NCBI GenBank assembly: GCA_003550305.1
Contig: QKYT01000145.1
Coordinates: forward strand, 81,181 to 98,486
Source: Glomus cerebriforme
Lineage: Eukaryota > Glomeromycota > Glomeromycetes > Glomerales > Glomeraceae
Direction of reading: 5' to 3'
DNA: 17,306 nt
Position numbers and translations under genes: made by a program. The notes beneath the pieces are model-generated. The model ran no database searches. It was not told the origin of the DNA and worked only from the letters and a program-made list of their open reading frames with translations. Shown piece after piece: positions 1-8,125 of this stretch (within the stretch, counting starts at the first letter, position 1; every line of letters starts with the position of its first letter).

Positions 1-37
1 TTATTAAACCAACTAATTATGTATTGTTTTTTTATAG

Positions 38-268
38 ATATTCAAAATGATCATGAAAGAGAAACTGTACAACAACTCAAAAAGCATGATCATATGGATA
101 TTGATGGTATATAATTTTATTATAACTGATTGATTAAATAATGAATTTAATAATTTTATTTTATTTTTGTTTTTAGATGATGATGACGTNTATAACAATT
201 CAAATTTTCATTCAGAAGAACAGGATGATTTAGAAATATCTAATGGTAATATTTTTAAAAACATTTAA
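38..268 (+). CDS. 3' end of an unidentified split gene (partial)
   Basis: The last exons of a gene that begins upstream of the window. A 3' splice site (a T-rich run ending TTTATAG, with a CTAAT branch-like motif before it) precedes an exon at 38-106. A 70-nt GT-AG intron follows (107-176), then an exon at 177-245. Both introns fall in phase 1 and one open frame runs across the junction. The peptide is hydrophilic and acidic, reading ETVQQLKKHDHMDID and then a run of Asp and EEQDDLEIS, so it is probably a disordered C-terminal tail. After 245 all three options end the protein quickly: read-through to TAA at 266-268, or splicing to an AG at 286 or further on. Base 190 is an N but falls in the third position of a valine codon. 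The family is not recognisable. Exon structure is well supported; function is unknown. Confidence 0.6.
107..176 (+). other. 70-nt spliceosomal intron
   Basis: It starts GTATAT and ends in a pyrimidine-rich stretch followed by TTTTAG, with a CTGAT branch-like motif inside. Removing it joins GATG to ATGATG in phase 1 and keeps the frame open. Its length and AT content are typical of fungal introns. Confidence 0.65.
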
Positions 269-651
269 TTATTTTAAATTTATTAGACTAACTAGTTGAA
301 ATTTTTTTAGATGGTTGATTTTAATTATTAAAAGTTTTTAACTATAGTATATTTAACTTAGAATTATTTAAACACTAAGACTAGAGTAGCGAGATATCTT
401 GCAATTTTCTTAGTTTGTAATTTGAATAATTTATTTTTTTTTTATTCATTATAAATTTTCAATTATTGAATATATATTTGAATTTATATTATTAAAGTCA
501 TCGTAAATTTTAGAGAATTGTTGATACTTTACGGAATTGTAATACATTATATCAATAAAGCAGCAAAAGTTGATGAAATTATGTATTAACTTTATAATTT
601 TTATTATTACAATACTTATGAGATTATTTTAGTTAATTAAGATTTATATTA
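269..651. other. AT-rich intergenic sequence
   Basis: No open frame, repeat or RNA gene could be supported here. The first part is probably the 3' untranslated region of the gene ending near 268. Confidence 0.5.
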
Positions 652-806
652 CCTAAAAGATATCATTACGTCCAGTATATATAGGAAGATAAATTTAATG
701 GTATTCACAATGAAAAATATTAGCAAAAACAAAGTTTTTCAAAGAATTAGCACAGGTTGTTGATGGAAAGTTTGATTGTAACAGAAATAAAAATTTTGTT
801 TCATAA
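652..806 (+). pseudogene. decayed coding fragment, family unknown
   Basis: Two adjoining frames read like protein. Positions 652-720 give a peptide containing KRYHYVQYI, a TAG, then EDKFNGIHNEKY. After a one-base shift at about 720, the next frame gives AKTKFFKELAQVVDGKFDC and ends at TAA 804-806. The mixed composition (Cys, His, Asp, Gly, Lys) stands out from the surrounding A/T-run sequence. With one in-frame stop and one frameshift in about 155 bp I read it as a pseudogene remnant; two short exons are the alternative. I do not recognise the family. Confidence 0.35.
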
Positions 807-1057
807 TTATTAAAGATTTTTGTTCTTTCTGGTATAAGTTGAAATTATTGTTTTACATTTCATAAAATCGTATTTATGTCTTATTTCATTAGAATGAATA
901 AATGAATGTATGATATACAGGTTAGAATGAATAAATTATAAGTTAATATATATTAAAGCTTGATTTTAATGCGTTGTTTTTATCAAGCAATTACTTGGTT
1001 GTGGCCACTTCATAGAACCAGTTAAACTCATTTATTTTCAAAATAGAATTTTCTTAA
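807..1057. other. AT-rich intergenic sequence
   Basis: No gene can be supported. A short less AT-rich patch near 985-1035 has no convincing reading in any frame. Confidence 0.4.
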
Positions 1058-1414
1058 TAATCCCCTGTCGCACTAAGTGTCACTCATGATTACCTTCAGT
1101 CTAATTTTTTGCATGTGATTAACTATGTTTATAGGTGACCGGGAATTTATTTCCTGGTCTTATATTGATAGCTGGGAAATTTCTAATTTTTATAAGTACT
1201 GTTTAAATTTCATATAATATGTAATAATTTGTATTTTTTACTTGTATTACTGTTAATAAAATTTGTATTTAATTAATACTTGAATAATAATTTCATTTTT
1301 ATTATCTAAAGACGGAATTGCTATTATAAAATATTAATCATGTTTAAAAGTAATATTAATAGTTAAATAGTTTATCACATGTATATTTAATGAGTGACAC
1401 ACTCCTGGGGATTA
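1058..1414. mobile_element. MITE-like element with imperfect terminal inverted repeats
   Basis: The ends begin TAATCCCC (1058) and finish GGGGATTA (1414). Inside, GTGTCACTCAT at 1077-1087 is matched exactly by its reverse complement at 1390-1400. A further inner match pairs CATGTGATTAACTAT (from 1112) with CATGTGATAAACTAT read on the other strand (about 1367-1381). The arms therefore correspond over roughly 50-70 bp with indels. The interior is AT-rich and has no ORF, as expected of a non-autonomous DNA transposon. A target duplication is not clear. Confidence 0.5.
1137..1159. repeat. short internal hairpin
   Basis: GACCGGGAA and TTCCTGGTC form a 9-bp inverted repeat with one mismatch around a 5-nt loop. 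It lies inside the MITE-like element. Confidence 0.35.
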
Positions 1415-1417
1415 CCC

Positions 1418-1501
1418 ATTTATTTCATGGGGAGGGAATACCATGGGTTTTTTTCCCTTTGGAAAAAACCCCTATTAATTCCAACTCCCCATGAAATAAA
1501 T
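1418..1501. repeat. 84-bp hairpin-forming inverted repeat
   Basis: A perfect 17-bp inverted repeat (1418-1434 and 1485-1501, containing TTTCATGGGGAG) encloses a second stem. In that inner stem GGAAT and GGGTTTTTT pair with ATTCC and AAAAAACCC. The single-strand fold would be nearly continuous. It abuts the right end of the preceding MITE-like element, so it may be part of a nested insertion. Confidence 0.6.
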
Positions 1502-1876
1502 AATGCTAATTGCCTGCCACATTTTTGAATATTGTAAAAAAAAATTTGACTTCATTTAACAAATTTCTTTTGGTTAAACTAATCTAAAAGTTATTTAAAT
1601 TTTTTTAAAAAGAATAATTGTGACAGAGCTGCAAAACATTTATTATGATTGTTATATTTAATAATATATTTTGAAATTTATAATAAAACTAGGAAGATGT
1701 CATATTGAAGTTAAGGAATTACTACCACCACCTAATTTTTATAATAAGTAAATATTTTTTTATTGAAGTAAATGTTATTATAATTTACTTTTAAATAATA
1801 TTTTTTTTTATTTTTTTAATTCTTATATATTATGTAAAGTTATATTTATGATTGTTTAAAGTAAATATTTGGTTGA
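1502..1876. other. AT-rich intergenic sequence with a possible exon remnant
   Basis: The plus strand reads KLGRCHIEVKELLPPPNFYN at about 1687-1747, followed by a GTAAAT donor-like sequence. This could be an orphan exon, but nothing upstream or downstream joins to it. The rest is poly-A and poly-T runs. Confidence 0.25.
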
Positions 1877-2472
1877 TTAGATAGGTAAAGGGTTTGTTGC
1901 TATTTTTTCAAATCGTTCATATTCTTTAATTACTTCTTGATTCGTCATAAAAGCACTTTTTTCAAGTGTTGCAATTTACAAAGTTTGATACTTTTAAATA
2001 CTTTGTCAGTCTATGTTCAACAATAAGTCCTGTAATAAATACAGAAATTGAGCTTAATGGAAGATTTTTTTGATATATAATATATATCTATATATATATA
2101 TGTTAAATCTGTAAGATTAATAGCATTTGCTATCACCTATATAGAATAGAATATTAATAATTATCATTTTATTTTATTTTATTATATATGAAAAAAAAAC
2201 AAACATATTTAATTAATTACCTCCAAATTTTCATGAGATTCTTCTTGAATAAAGAATTTTTCTGTTGATTGTAATACATTTCCTGATGAAAAAATTGGCA
2301 CCCATCTAGGTTCTGAAAATGCTTTTGAAACAAAATTTATTATTTTTAGATTTATTGTACTATTATTATCTTTTCTTATAACAGCAGTTGCATCTCTTAT
2401 GATGTAGTCATTACTGTCTCTTTCAATAACTGAGTGAATCAAACACATGCTGAATGATATTTTTGCAGGCAC
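1877..2472 (-). pseudogene. degenerate multi-exon gene fragment, unknown family
   Basis: A well-composed coding block at 2209-2472 contains MCLIHSVIERDSNDYIIRD and WVPIFSSGNVL. It ends in ENLE at a GTAATT donor. After a TATAG acceptor the reading resumes in frame as VIANAINLTDLTY. A later stretch in another frame reads LPLSSISVFITGLIVEH and stops at 1964-1962. A third frame gives EKSAFMTNQEVIKEYERFEK and ends PLPI at TAA 1879-1877. The 5' end has no ATG: upstream is a TTTAG acceptor-like site and then a MITE (2587-2731). The alternating hydrophobic pattern suggests beta-strands, and I recall similar proteins of unknown role in Rhizophagus, but I cannot name a domain. At least two frame breaks make a pseudogene more likely than a gene. 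Confidence 0.5.
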
Positions 2473-2586
2473 TTTTTTTTCTAAATAAATTAATTTTTGT
2501 TTGTGGATTTTTTTTTGTAAGATTTTAGAAAGAAAAATATCTATTTATTATATTTTTTTTATTATTTAAACGAAAAAAAAAAGGGT

Positions 2587-2731
2587 ATTGCTAAACATCG
2601 CCTGGCGATCATCGCCTTTACCAGCATTAGGATAGAACTTGGGGCAGAATTAAGAATACGAATGTAACTCCACCCAAAATGCTATCCTAATACTGGTAAA
2701 GGCGATGATCGCCCAGGCGATGTTTAGTAAT
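2587..2731. mobile_element. 145-bp foldback MITE
   Basis: Left arm 2587-2635 and right arm 2682-2731 are reverse complements over about 49 bp, with two substitutions and one single-base indel. Weaker pairing continues inward, leaving a short loop. The arms carry alternating hexamers, ATCGCC then GGCGAT then ATCGCC, so each arm is itself locally palindromic. The element is far more GC-rich than its A/T-run flanks and has no coding capacity. The target duplication cannot be decided because the flanks are A/T-rich. Confidence 0.8.
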
Positions 2732-3043
2732 TTTCAAAAAAAAAAATAAATAAAATTGGTGAAAAAATTTTCACATTTTTTTTACTTGTTATGGAATGTT
2801 TATTATGTATTTGTTGTTGTAATTGTAAAATAAAAATATTTCACACAGTATTTGTTTGATCATTAATAGACAAATTAATTAATTATTACAGGTTGTTATA
2901 AGTTTAATTATTAAGTTCTTTTAAATAAAAGAAAATTAACTGTTAATAATTTGAAGGAAAATTTTAACACTCATCCCAGGTGAAAATCACCTTATTATGT
3001 GTTAATAACTAAGTCATATTAATAATTGAATAGAAACACTTTT
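2732..3043. other. AT-rich intergenic sequence with a nested hairpin
   Basis: No gene is seen. At 2964-3005 the outer pair TTAACAC/GTGTTAA encloses a 6-bp stem AGGTGA/TCACCT (2978-2992), giving a two-level hairpin. Copies of TGTTAATAA lie at 2941 and 3000. Confidence 0.4.
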
Positions 3044-3300
3044 CTTAATCTTAAAGAACACTTTACTTAATACCAAAGAATTGAAATTACGCTCTGAAAT
3101 TAAAAATAAAAATTTGAAAATTAGTACAGTTATGAAAAGTATGTGTAACTCTATCAATATTTGAGATAGACTTATGAAAATTTGTATGTAAGTGGATTCG
3201 ATCCTGTTGGACAACTTTGTCTAATCTCAAAGAGGTCTTTACTTATTACCAAAGGGTTGAAATTACGCTCTGAATTCAAAGATAGAAAATCTGAAAGTTA
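3044..3300. repeat. diverged direct duplication, offset 176 bp
   Basis: Positions 3044-3124 and 3220-3300 align without gaps at a constant offset of 176 and share GAAATTACGCTCTGAA exactly. On the minus strand both copies can be read in the same frame with a similar peptide, SERNFNSLVLSK against SERNFNPLVISK. The pair may therefore descend from a duplicated coding exon. Many differences change amino acids, so it is not now under clear protein constraint. Confidence 0.6.
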
Positions 3301-3894
3301 TTATTCCATTTTAAAAGTTTTCTAATGCTAAAATTTATACAAAAAAAAAATAGTAGAAAAGTTTTAGCAAATATTCTTAAATAAAAAAAAAACAAAGAAC
3401 AAATTACTTTCATTTTTTTAAAGTATAAAACTAAAATCCAGTTCAAAAGAAAGAAAAAAGAAAAAAGAAAAGAAACATTAAAATAAAAAATTAAATTAAC
3501 GTAAATATTTTTTTTAAAAAAAATTTCAGTATAATTGTTTATATAATTATTGTGTAATTGTTTTGTGTGTAATTATTGTATAATTATTGTTGTAATAATG
3601 ATCATTGTGAAAATTTTTTAAAAAAAATAATCCTCAAAAAAAAATTTATAAATTAAACTTTTATTCATAGATTTAAAAATTTGGGCATATAAGCTTCAAG
3701 CATAAAAGCATTAAGCATAAAAGCTTAAATAAGTAATAAAAATGCTGTAAAGAACTAAACCATATATAGAAATTAAACTAAACTATAAACTGAAGTTCTT
3801 GGTTAGTATGATTGTCAAGTTAAATAAATAAGTTCAAGCAATATATTACAAGCAATCTGTTATTCTTTTCTTTATGCTAATAAAATTTTCAGAT
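3301..3894. other. low-complexity AT-rich spacer
   Basis: No gene is seen. It contains a purine-rich AAAG run (about 3445-3476), TGTGTAATTATTG-type repeats (about 3535-3595), and a short tandem repeat built on AAGCATAAAAGC bracketed by AAGCTT (about 3690-3726). Confidence 0.5.
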
Positions 3895-4106
3895 AAAGTC
3901 TTCAACATCATGGTGGATGATGTACTGTACAGACATCATCCTTCATAGATCTGACATAATGCCTGATCATTAATCTTTTGTCGAGAATGGCTTGTGATAC
4001 ATACATAACATACGATACAAACAAAACTTATAATAAAATCTTTATTCATATAAAATAAAATAAAATATAATAAAATGAAATAATTATATAACTGATAACT
4101 CATCCA
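3895..4106 (-). repeat. 3' flank of F-box copy 1, shared with the other copies
   Basis: This downstream flank is homologous to 9391-9828 and 15197-15623. Shared landmarks are GGATGATGT/ACATCATCC inverted motifs, a GACATAATG-type motif, TTTTGTC, and ACTTATAATAAAATC just before the polyadenylation signal. Copy 1 lacks a stretch of about 110 bp that copies 2 and 3 share in the middle. Confidence 0.75.
4041..4046 (-). terminator. polyadenylation signal AATAAA, F-box copy 1
   Basis: The minus strand reads AATAAA 60 nt downstream of the stop codon. The same hexamer sits 63-65 nt past the stop in the other two copies, within conserved sequence. Confidence 0.5.
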
Positions 4107-5765
4107 TTAATAATTTTTTTCTATATAATCATAATAATGAATAATTAAATCATTATAATTTCGAACCTTAATATTATATGATTCAAATCTCTTTACTACA
4201 TCCCTTGAAACAATTAAATCTCTAGTACTATTTTTATAAGCTAAATATTCGATTCTTTTCTTTTCAACAATATATTTTTTTAGATAAAGTAAAATATCAT
4301 GTTCATTTAAATCAGGTTGAGGTATCCATTGATGATGGCAGTATTCATTATTATGGATTAATAATGTTTGTATAAAAGTATTATGAGAATTTTTTAAAAA
4401 TAATTCAAAATCACTTGCAACAATCGTAATAGATAAATTTAAATATTCTAATTTAGAAGGTAGAATTTGTCCTAATCCTTGTAATATAAGTGGACTATGT
4501 TTGATTGTACTACTACTAATAGTAATATAATTAAGATTTTGTCCAATATTTTTAATTATATCAAATAATAAATATATATTTTGACTTTTATTTAATTCAC
4601 ATAATTTCAAAAATTTAATTTTTGAACAAAATTTTTTAATTTGTTCAAGTAATTGTAATTCGATCTCATCACTTATTATCATTGTAAAATTTTCTAAATA
4701 TTCATTAGACTTTTGGATTAATAATTGAAGTGGTTCTACTTCTGTTTCATGCACTTGATCGATAGATAAAGATCTTAATTTAAATGGGTTGTTGAGATTA
4801 AAAATTTGTTGAATAAATTCAGAATTTATAAAATAACAATTAATAATATGAATAGATTCTAAAACATTTAAATGATCAAATACTTCCTTTAAAATAACTA
4901 TAACATTTTCGAAATTAATATCATGGAATATAAGCGTTTTTAATGTATTTGAACAATTAGAATTTTTTAATAATAATAATGAATGAAACAAAGGAAAATC
5001 ATTAGATTGGAATGAAATTTTTTTAAGATTTTGTTGTGAATTATAAATGAGTGAAGAAAATTTTCTAATATCATCAATTTCTCCAAAATTAAAATGAATT
5101 GTTGAAATTGAATCACAATTGGAGGATAAAAATGATAAGAAAAGTCCAATTTTCGTAACATCTGCCATGTTTCCATCAATAAGAATTTTTAAATTTCTTA
5201 TATTGCAAATGAAATTTGGATTTTGTAAAATTAATTCAAAAGCACAATTAAAACAGTCAAGAATTATATAATCAATTATTTGAATATCAAAAGCATGTAA
5301 ATTTACTTCATTGTCAATGAAAATTTTAAACAATGACATATAAATTAGTTGTAAAGTAGATTGGAATATTTTGTATCTGACAAGATTAAATTTTGGATCA
5401 AACCGTCTTAAAATAGATTGAACAATTTCATATGTATTTAGACATTTAATGAAACTAGGATAATTAAATAATGTATTTGAGGTATGAAAATAGTTAATTT
5501 TAATTTCATGATTATTAAATTTTGCTTTATCATAATCATTTAAATAATGTAAATAAATTTCAACATAATGAAATTTTTGAAGATTTTGATAATTTTTATA
5601 ATGATTTGAAAATGGATTTTCCCACAATAATGGAATTGCTAAACGACACCATAATCTATTAACTAAAATACAAGAATATAGTGTAGAAAAATCTCCTCGA
5701 AAATATTGTATAATTTCATTTGTGATTTCAGGTAAATCTCCGGAAAATAATTTTGAGCAAACCAT
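4107..5765 (-). CDS. F-box protein with LRR-like region, copy 1
   Basis: Predicted substrate receptor of an SCF (Skp1-cullin-F-box) ubiquitin ligase, 552 residues. The F-box lies at about residues 5-50 (FSGDLPEITNEIIQYFRGDF, then CILVNRLWCRLAIPLLWENP), the segment that would bind Skp1. The rest (about 150-480) has irregular leucine-rich strands such as LESIHIINCYF and KLEYLNLSITIV, the likely substrate-binding face. There are no introns, signal peptide or membrane segment. I start at the ATG at 5765-5763 because the other two copies start at the equivalent codon (M-x-CSKLFSGD). An in-frame ATG 38 codons upstream exists only here and is not conserved. Relative to copies 2 and 3 it lacks 8 codons near 4325-4356 and has one extra residue in each of two places. 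The family is widely expanded in Rhizophagus; the target is unknown. Confidence 0.88.
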   Translation of the reverse strand: MVCSKLFSGDLPEITNEIIQYFRGDFSTLYSCILVNRLWCRLAIPLLWENPFSNHYKNYQNLQKFHYVEIYLHYLNDYDKAKFNNHEIKINYFHTSNTLFNYPSFIKCLNTYEIVQSILRRFDPKFNLVRYKIFQSTLQLIYMSLFKIFIDNEVNLHAFDIQIIDYIILDCFNCAFELILQNPNFICNIRNLKILIDGNMADVTKIGLFLSFLSSNCDSISTIHFNFGEIDDIRKFSSLIYNSQQNLKKISFQSNDFPLFHSLLLLKNSNCSNTLKTLIFHDINFENVIVILKEVFDHLNVLESIHIINCYFINSEFIQQIFNLNNPFKLRSLSIDQVHETEVEPLQLLIQKSNEYLENFTMIISDEIELQLLEQIKKFCSKIKFLKLCELNKSQNIYLLFDIIKNIGQNLNYITISSSTIKHSPLILQGLGQILPSKLEYLNLSITIVASDFELFLKNSHNTFIQTLLIHNNEYCHHQWIPQPDLNEHDILLYLKKYIVEKKRIEYLAYKNSTRDLIVSRDVVKRFESYNIKVRNYNDLIIHYYDYIEKNY

Positions 5766-5966
5766 ATTGATATTGTAAGTGAAAAGAAAGAAAAAAGGTA
5801 TACTTTTAAAATTACGCCAATTAGGTAAATTTATTATTTTCGGAACGATACATTGTCGCACAATTTCAACAATGATCATTCGGTATAATTTTAACCGAAC
5901 TGATTGTTCTTTATCCTAGTCCCCTGAAATGATAGACCCATGGACCCTGGAATTAAACTAGACCCA
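5766..5966 (-). promoter_or_regulatory. 5' flank and probable core promoter, F-box copy 1
   Basis: It is homologous to 11506-11677 upstream of copy 2. A 35-bp block (5810-5844) is identical in both copies although surrounding sequence differs by substitutions and indels. On the gene strand it contains AATAAATTTACC and CCTAATTGGCG. It lies 45 bp from the start codon here and 46 bp in copy 2, which fits a transcription-start region or 5' UTR. Function is inferred from conservation only. Confidence 0.5.
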
Positions 5967-6241
5967 TATATTTTTGCATAAGCCACTCATCACGTGATAT
6001 AACATTGTGATACCTCTGGTATCTTTTCCTTCGAAAAAAAAAGAGCGAATTATGTCGATGCCGAGATCCTTCATCTACTAATAATTCTCCCAACTACGCC
6101 TAAGCAAAAATTTGTAAGATTGGATCAAGTTCAACGAAAAATAACAAGAAAAATTTTTTATTAATACATGCGAAAATAAATACATAGATTTGAACATCGT
6201 TCACCGATACATGACTAAACTCTATCCTATGTCCCACATAC
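5967..6241. other. spacer, probable 3' region of the SAM pseudogene
   Basis: It is less AT-rich than the left half of the window. It contains the 10-bp palindrome ATCACGTGAT at 5989-5998. Open frames on the minus strand continue past the pseudogene stop but show no recognisable protein. Confidence 0.4.
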
Positions 6242-7329
6242 TCATTCCTTAATAAATTTTTTCGTCCTTGTTCTCTTATTATCGGGAGCATCATCAACTT
6301 ATACCCTATCCTTCAACAAACCCACGATTACCCCCATAACCTCCTTCCCCCTTGATGAAGTTTTGTGTCATCATCCGAAATGTCCTGATATGATAGTCGG
6401 CTTTCGAACAATAGATCCTTTCCGGAGTATACATGAGGAAGTACCAATCCGATGCTAAAATAGAGAAAGGCACGACTTATAGTACACATGAAGGATAGAT
6501 AAAAACTCGGCCCCCGAAAACTGACAAGAAAAAAAAACATGCCTGTGGTAACAATCCCGTAAAGGTAATCGAACTCGTCATCGAAGGCTACAGATGCTTT
6601 TCTTTTTCTTGTATTAGTATGGTAGGAGCTTTCTAGTTGCATAACGTTTTGCATAAACCCCGCCACCAAATCATTTTGCTTGCCCTCTGTTATAGCAATC
6701 AACTCTTCATTCACGGTGTCTAGGATTTTTTTGATTGCGTAATCGACCCGACCTGACGCTTCTTCACCAACAACTTCGAATTACTGATCCAGGGTAATTT
6801 GTTTTTTGGTAATTCTTCCGGCGATGAAAATGGATGCATACAATATAGCTGAAATATATTCACAGCGCACAGCTGCCTGTTGTCGAACCTATGATACGCA
6901 TTCTGCGTTTTATATTAGTTATGCACTGCTCCAGCTCCTCATCGTCATCGGTAATTTTCACAAGCTCTGGAACGAATGGTGGGATTTTTTTATGTCGTTG
7001 CTATCGATTCCGTACTTGCGCAACACCTCACTTAAGTCTTTTTTAGTCTTGTACAAGGAGAAGACCTCAACTTTTTCTCCTTAATCTCCTTGGCGAACTT
7101 TTTGCCGGCCCCAATTTCAATCCATGGCGTTCAAGCTCTTCCTGGGTCAAGTCAAGAAAGTTCCGGCCATTAATTCTCTCATTTTCGATTATGTCAAAAT
7201 CCTCCCCGTAAAAAAAGAGATAAGTCCAGCCCTATCATATTTTTTAACCTTGTCCCCAACGTGAAAGAGTCACTTTCCAGTTTCTGTAACGGAGGTGGAA
7301 GTAGAAGCAGGTGTATTAGTTTCTGACAT
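6242..7329 (-). pseudogene. SAM-domain protein with PD-(D/E)XK-like motif, pseudogene
   Basis: A decayed copy of a SAM-domain family I recall as abundant in Rhizophagus. It starts at ATG 7329-7327 (MSETNTPAS). The SAM-like part reads NGRNFLDLTQEELERHGLKL, then PAKKFAKEIKE. The middle reads KTKKDLSEVLRKYGID and PPFVPELVKITDDDEELEQC. The C-terminal part has GRVDYAI and AITEGKQ, an Asp followed by Glu-x-Lys as in PD-(D/E)XK nuclease folds, then LESSYHTNTRKRKA and DEFDYLYGIVTT. It ends VIVGLLKDRV and DNKRTRTKKFIKE at TGA 6244-6242. Breaks: in-frame stops at 7272-7270, 6783-6781 and 6301-6299, and at least four frameshifts (near 7210, 7070, 6990 and 6890), plus one downstream of the intron. A probable intron lies at 6542-6455. 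Fragment order is complete, so the parent was full length. Nuclease activity is an inference from the motif. Confidence 0.8.
6455..6542 (-). other. candidate GC-AG intron in the SAM pseudogene
   Basis: On the minus strand ACCACAG is followed by GCATGT, and the region ends in CTATTTTAG. Removing these 88 nt joins GIVTT to ASDWYFLMYTPE with no frame change, the order I recall for the family. The donor is GC rather than GT: either a genuine GC-AG intron or a GT donor lost by mutation after the gene died. Confidence 0.55.
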
Positions 7330-7564
7330 AGCGTTACGTTTTTATGGGGATATTAGGCTCGGATAAAAAAAAAAATATCTGTTAAGTTCCGAGGGTGAGA
7401 TAAAATGATTCCTGTGAAAAGACCGAGCGTTAATATATGTTTTTTATGTCGCACAGGCGGGTAATAGCGGGATTGTGCATCATTACACGTGACCCGCTTT
7501 CTACATGTAAATAATACTTTATTTATGAAATAAATCATGCTTTTTTTACTCCGATTATCAATAG
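7330..7564 (-). promoter_or_regulatory. upstream region of the SAM pseudogene
   Basis: A non-coding and comparatively GC-rich stretch immediately 5' of the pseudogene start. It contains a CACGTG E-box core at 7486-7491 within ACACGTGACCCGC. Promoter function is assumed from position only. Confidence 0.3.
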
Positions 7565-8077
7565 CTTGGCTTCGGAAAACATCCAATTTATCTTTTAATT
7601 CATAATTATATTCCATCGTGTCATACCACGTTATTCAAACAATTATTTGGTCTCAAACCCCTTATAATCCCAGCTTTAATTCATTTTGTTTCACGATTTA
7701 TTAAAGAAACTTACCAAATCATTTGGTCTCCTAGAGTGAAAGCCCTTAAGGACTTTGAACGCACGCTCAACATTTCAAAAGCCTCAAAACACAATTATTT
7801 TAACAGAGATACTTCCGATCGCAATTCTCGATCTTTTCCTCCTTCATCTTCAAATCCACATACGGTTCGACAACCTAACCTCGTTAACCCTCAGGCATGG
7901 CTGATTTGGGTTTCGAGAAACTTTTTGCATTCGGGTAATTGGTTATTACATAGAGACTTTTATAATTACTTTTCTGATTTATCTGTTATATCTAGAACAT
8001 TTAGAACAATTTTATTTTTTCTCGTCTCATTTCCATTTAAATTACATAGATTTTCCTCTTTTCCTTTATCATAGTTC
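7565..8077 (+). pseudogene. probable 3' fragment of a non-LTR retrotransposon ORF
   Basis: A frame of 170 codons is open from 7565 to TAA 8075-8077 but begins right after a stop and has no ATG near its start, so it is a fragment or decayed copy. It reads LIHFVSRFIKETYQIIWSPR and VKALKDFERTLNI, then a Ser/Pro/Asn-rich stretch, NPQAWLIWVSRNFLHSGNW, and a hydrophobic tail. The first segment resembles the tail after the reverse transcriptase/RNase H region of LINE-type proteins I recall from this genus. No reverse transcriptase catalytic motif (Y/F-x-DD) is present, so the assignment rests on a weak recollection. A captured host gene end is the alternative. Sequence after the stop (to about 8160) would be its 3' UTR. 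Confidence 0.35.
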
Positions 8078-8125
8078 AGTAGCTAATGCTACCCCATTTT
8101 AGGATAGCCAGCAGTCAGGATTAGT

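Noticed and set aside
13..198. Minus-strand ORF of 61 codons at the window start
   Set aside because: It is antisense to the exon-intron-exon structure on the plus strand, which has matching splice phases.
4967..5179. 70-codon minus-strand frame inside F-box copy 1
   Set aside because: It overlaps the conserved F-box frame in another register; a similar shadow occurs in copy 2 at 10707-10907.
5766..5879. 38-residue N-terminal extension of F-box copy 1
   Set aside because: The upstream ATG is not conserved. Copy 2 has a one-base insertion in the same stretch that breaks the frame, and copies 2 and 3 begin at the equivalent of 5765. I treat it as 5' UTR.
6100..6297. Minus-strand ORF of 65 codons
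   Set aside because: It runs off-frame through the C-terminal end of the SAM pseudogene and into its 3' region; the recognisable frame is a different one.
6806..7084. Plus-strand ORF of 92 codons
   Set aside because: Antisense to the SAM-domain pseudogene, whose minus-strand reading is clearly the real one.
7353..7616. Minus-strand ORF of 87 codons
   Set aside because: It overlaps the upstream region of the SAM pseudogene and the LINE-like frame on the other strand; no recognisable protein.
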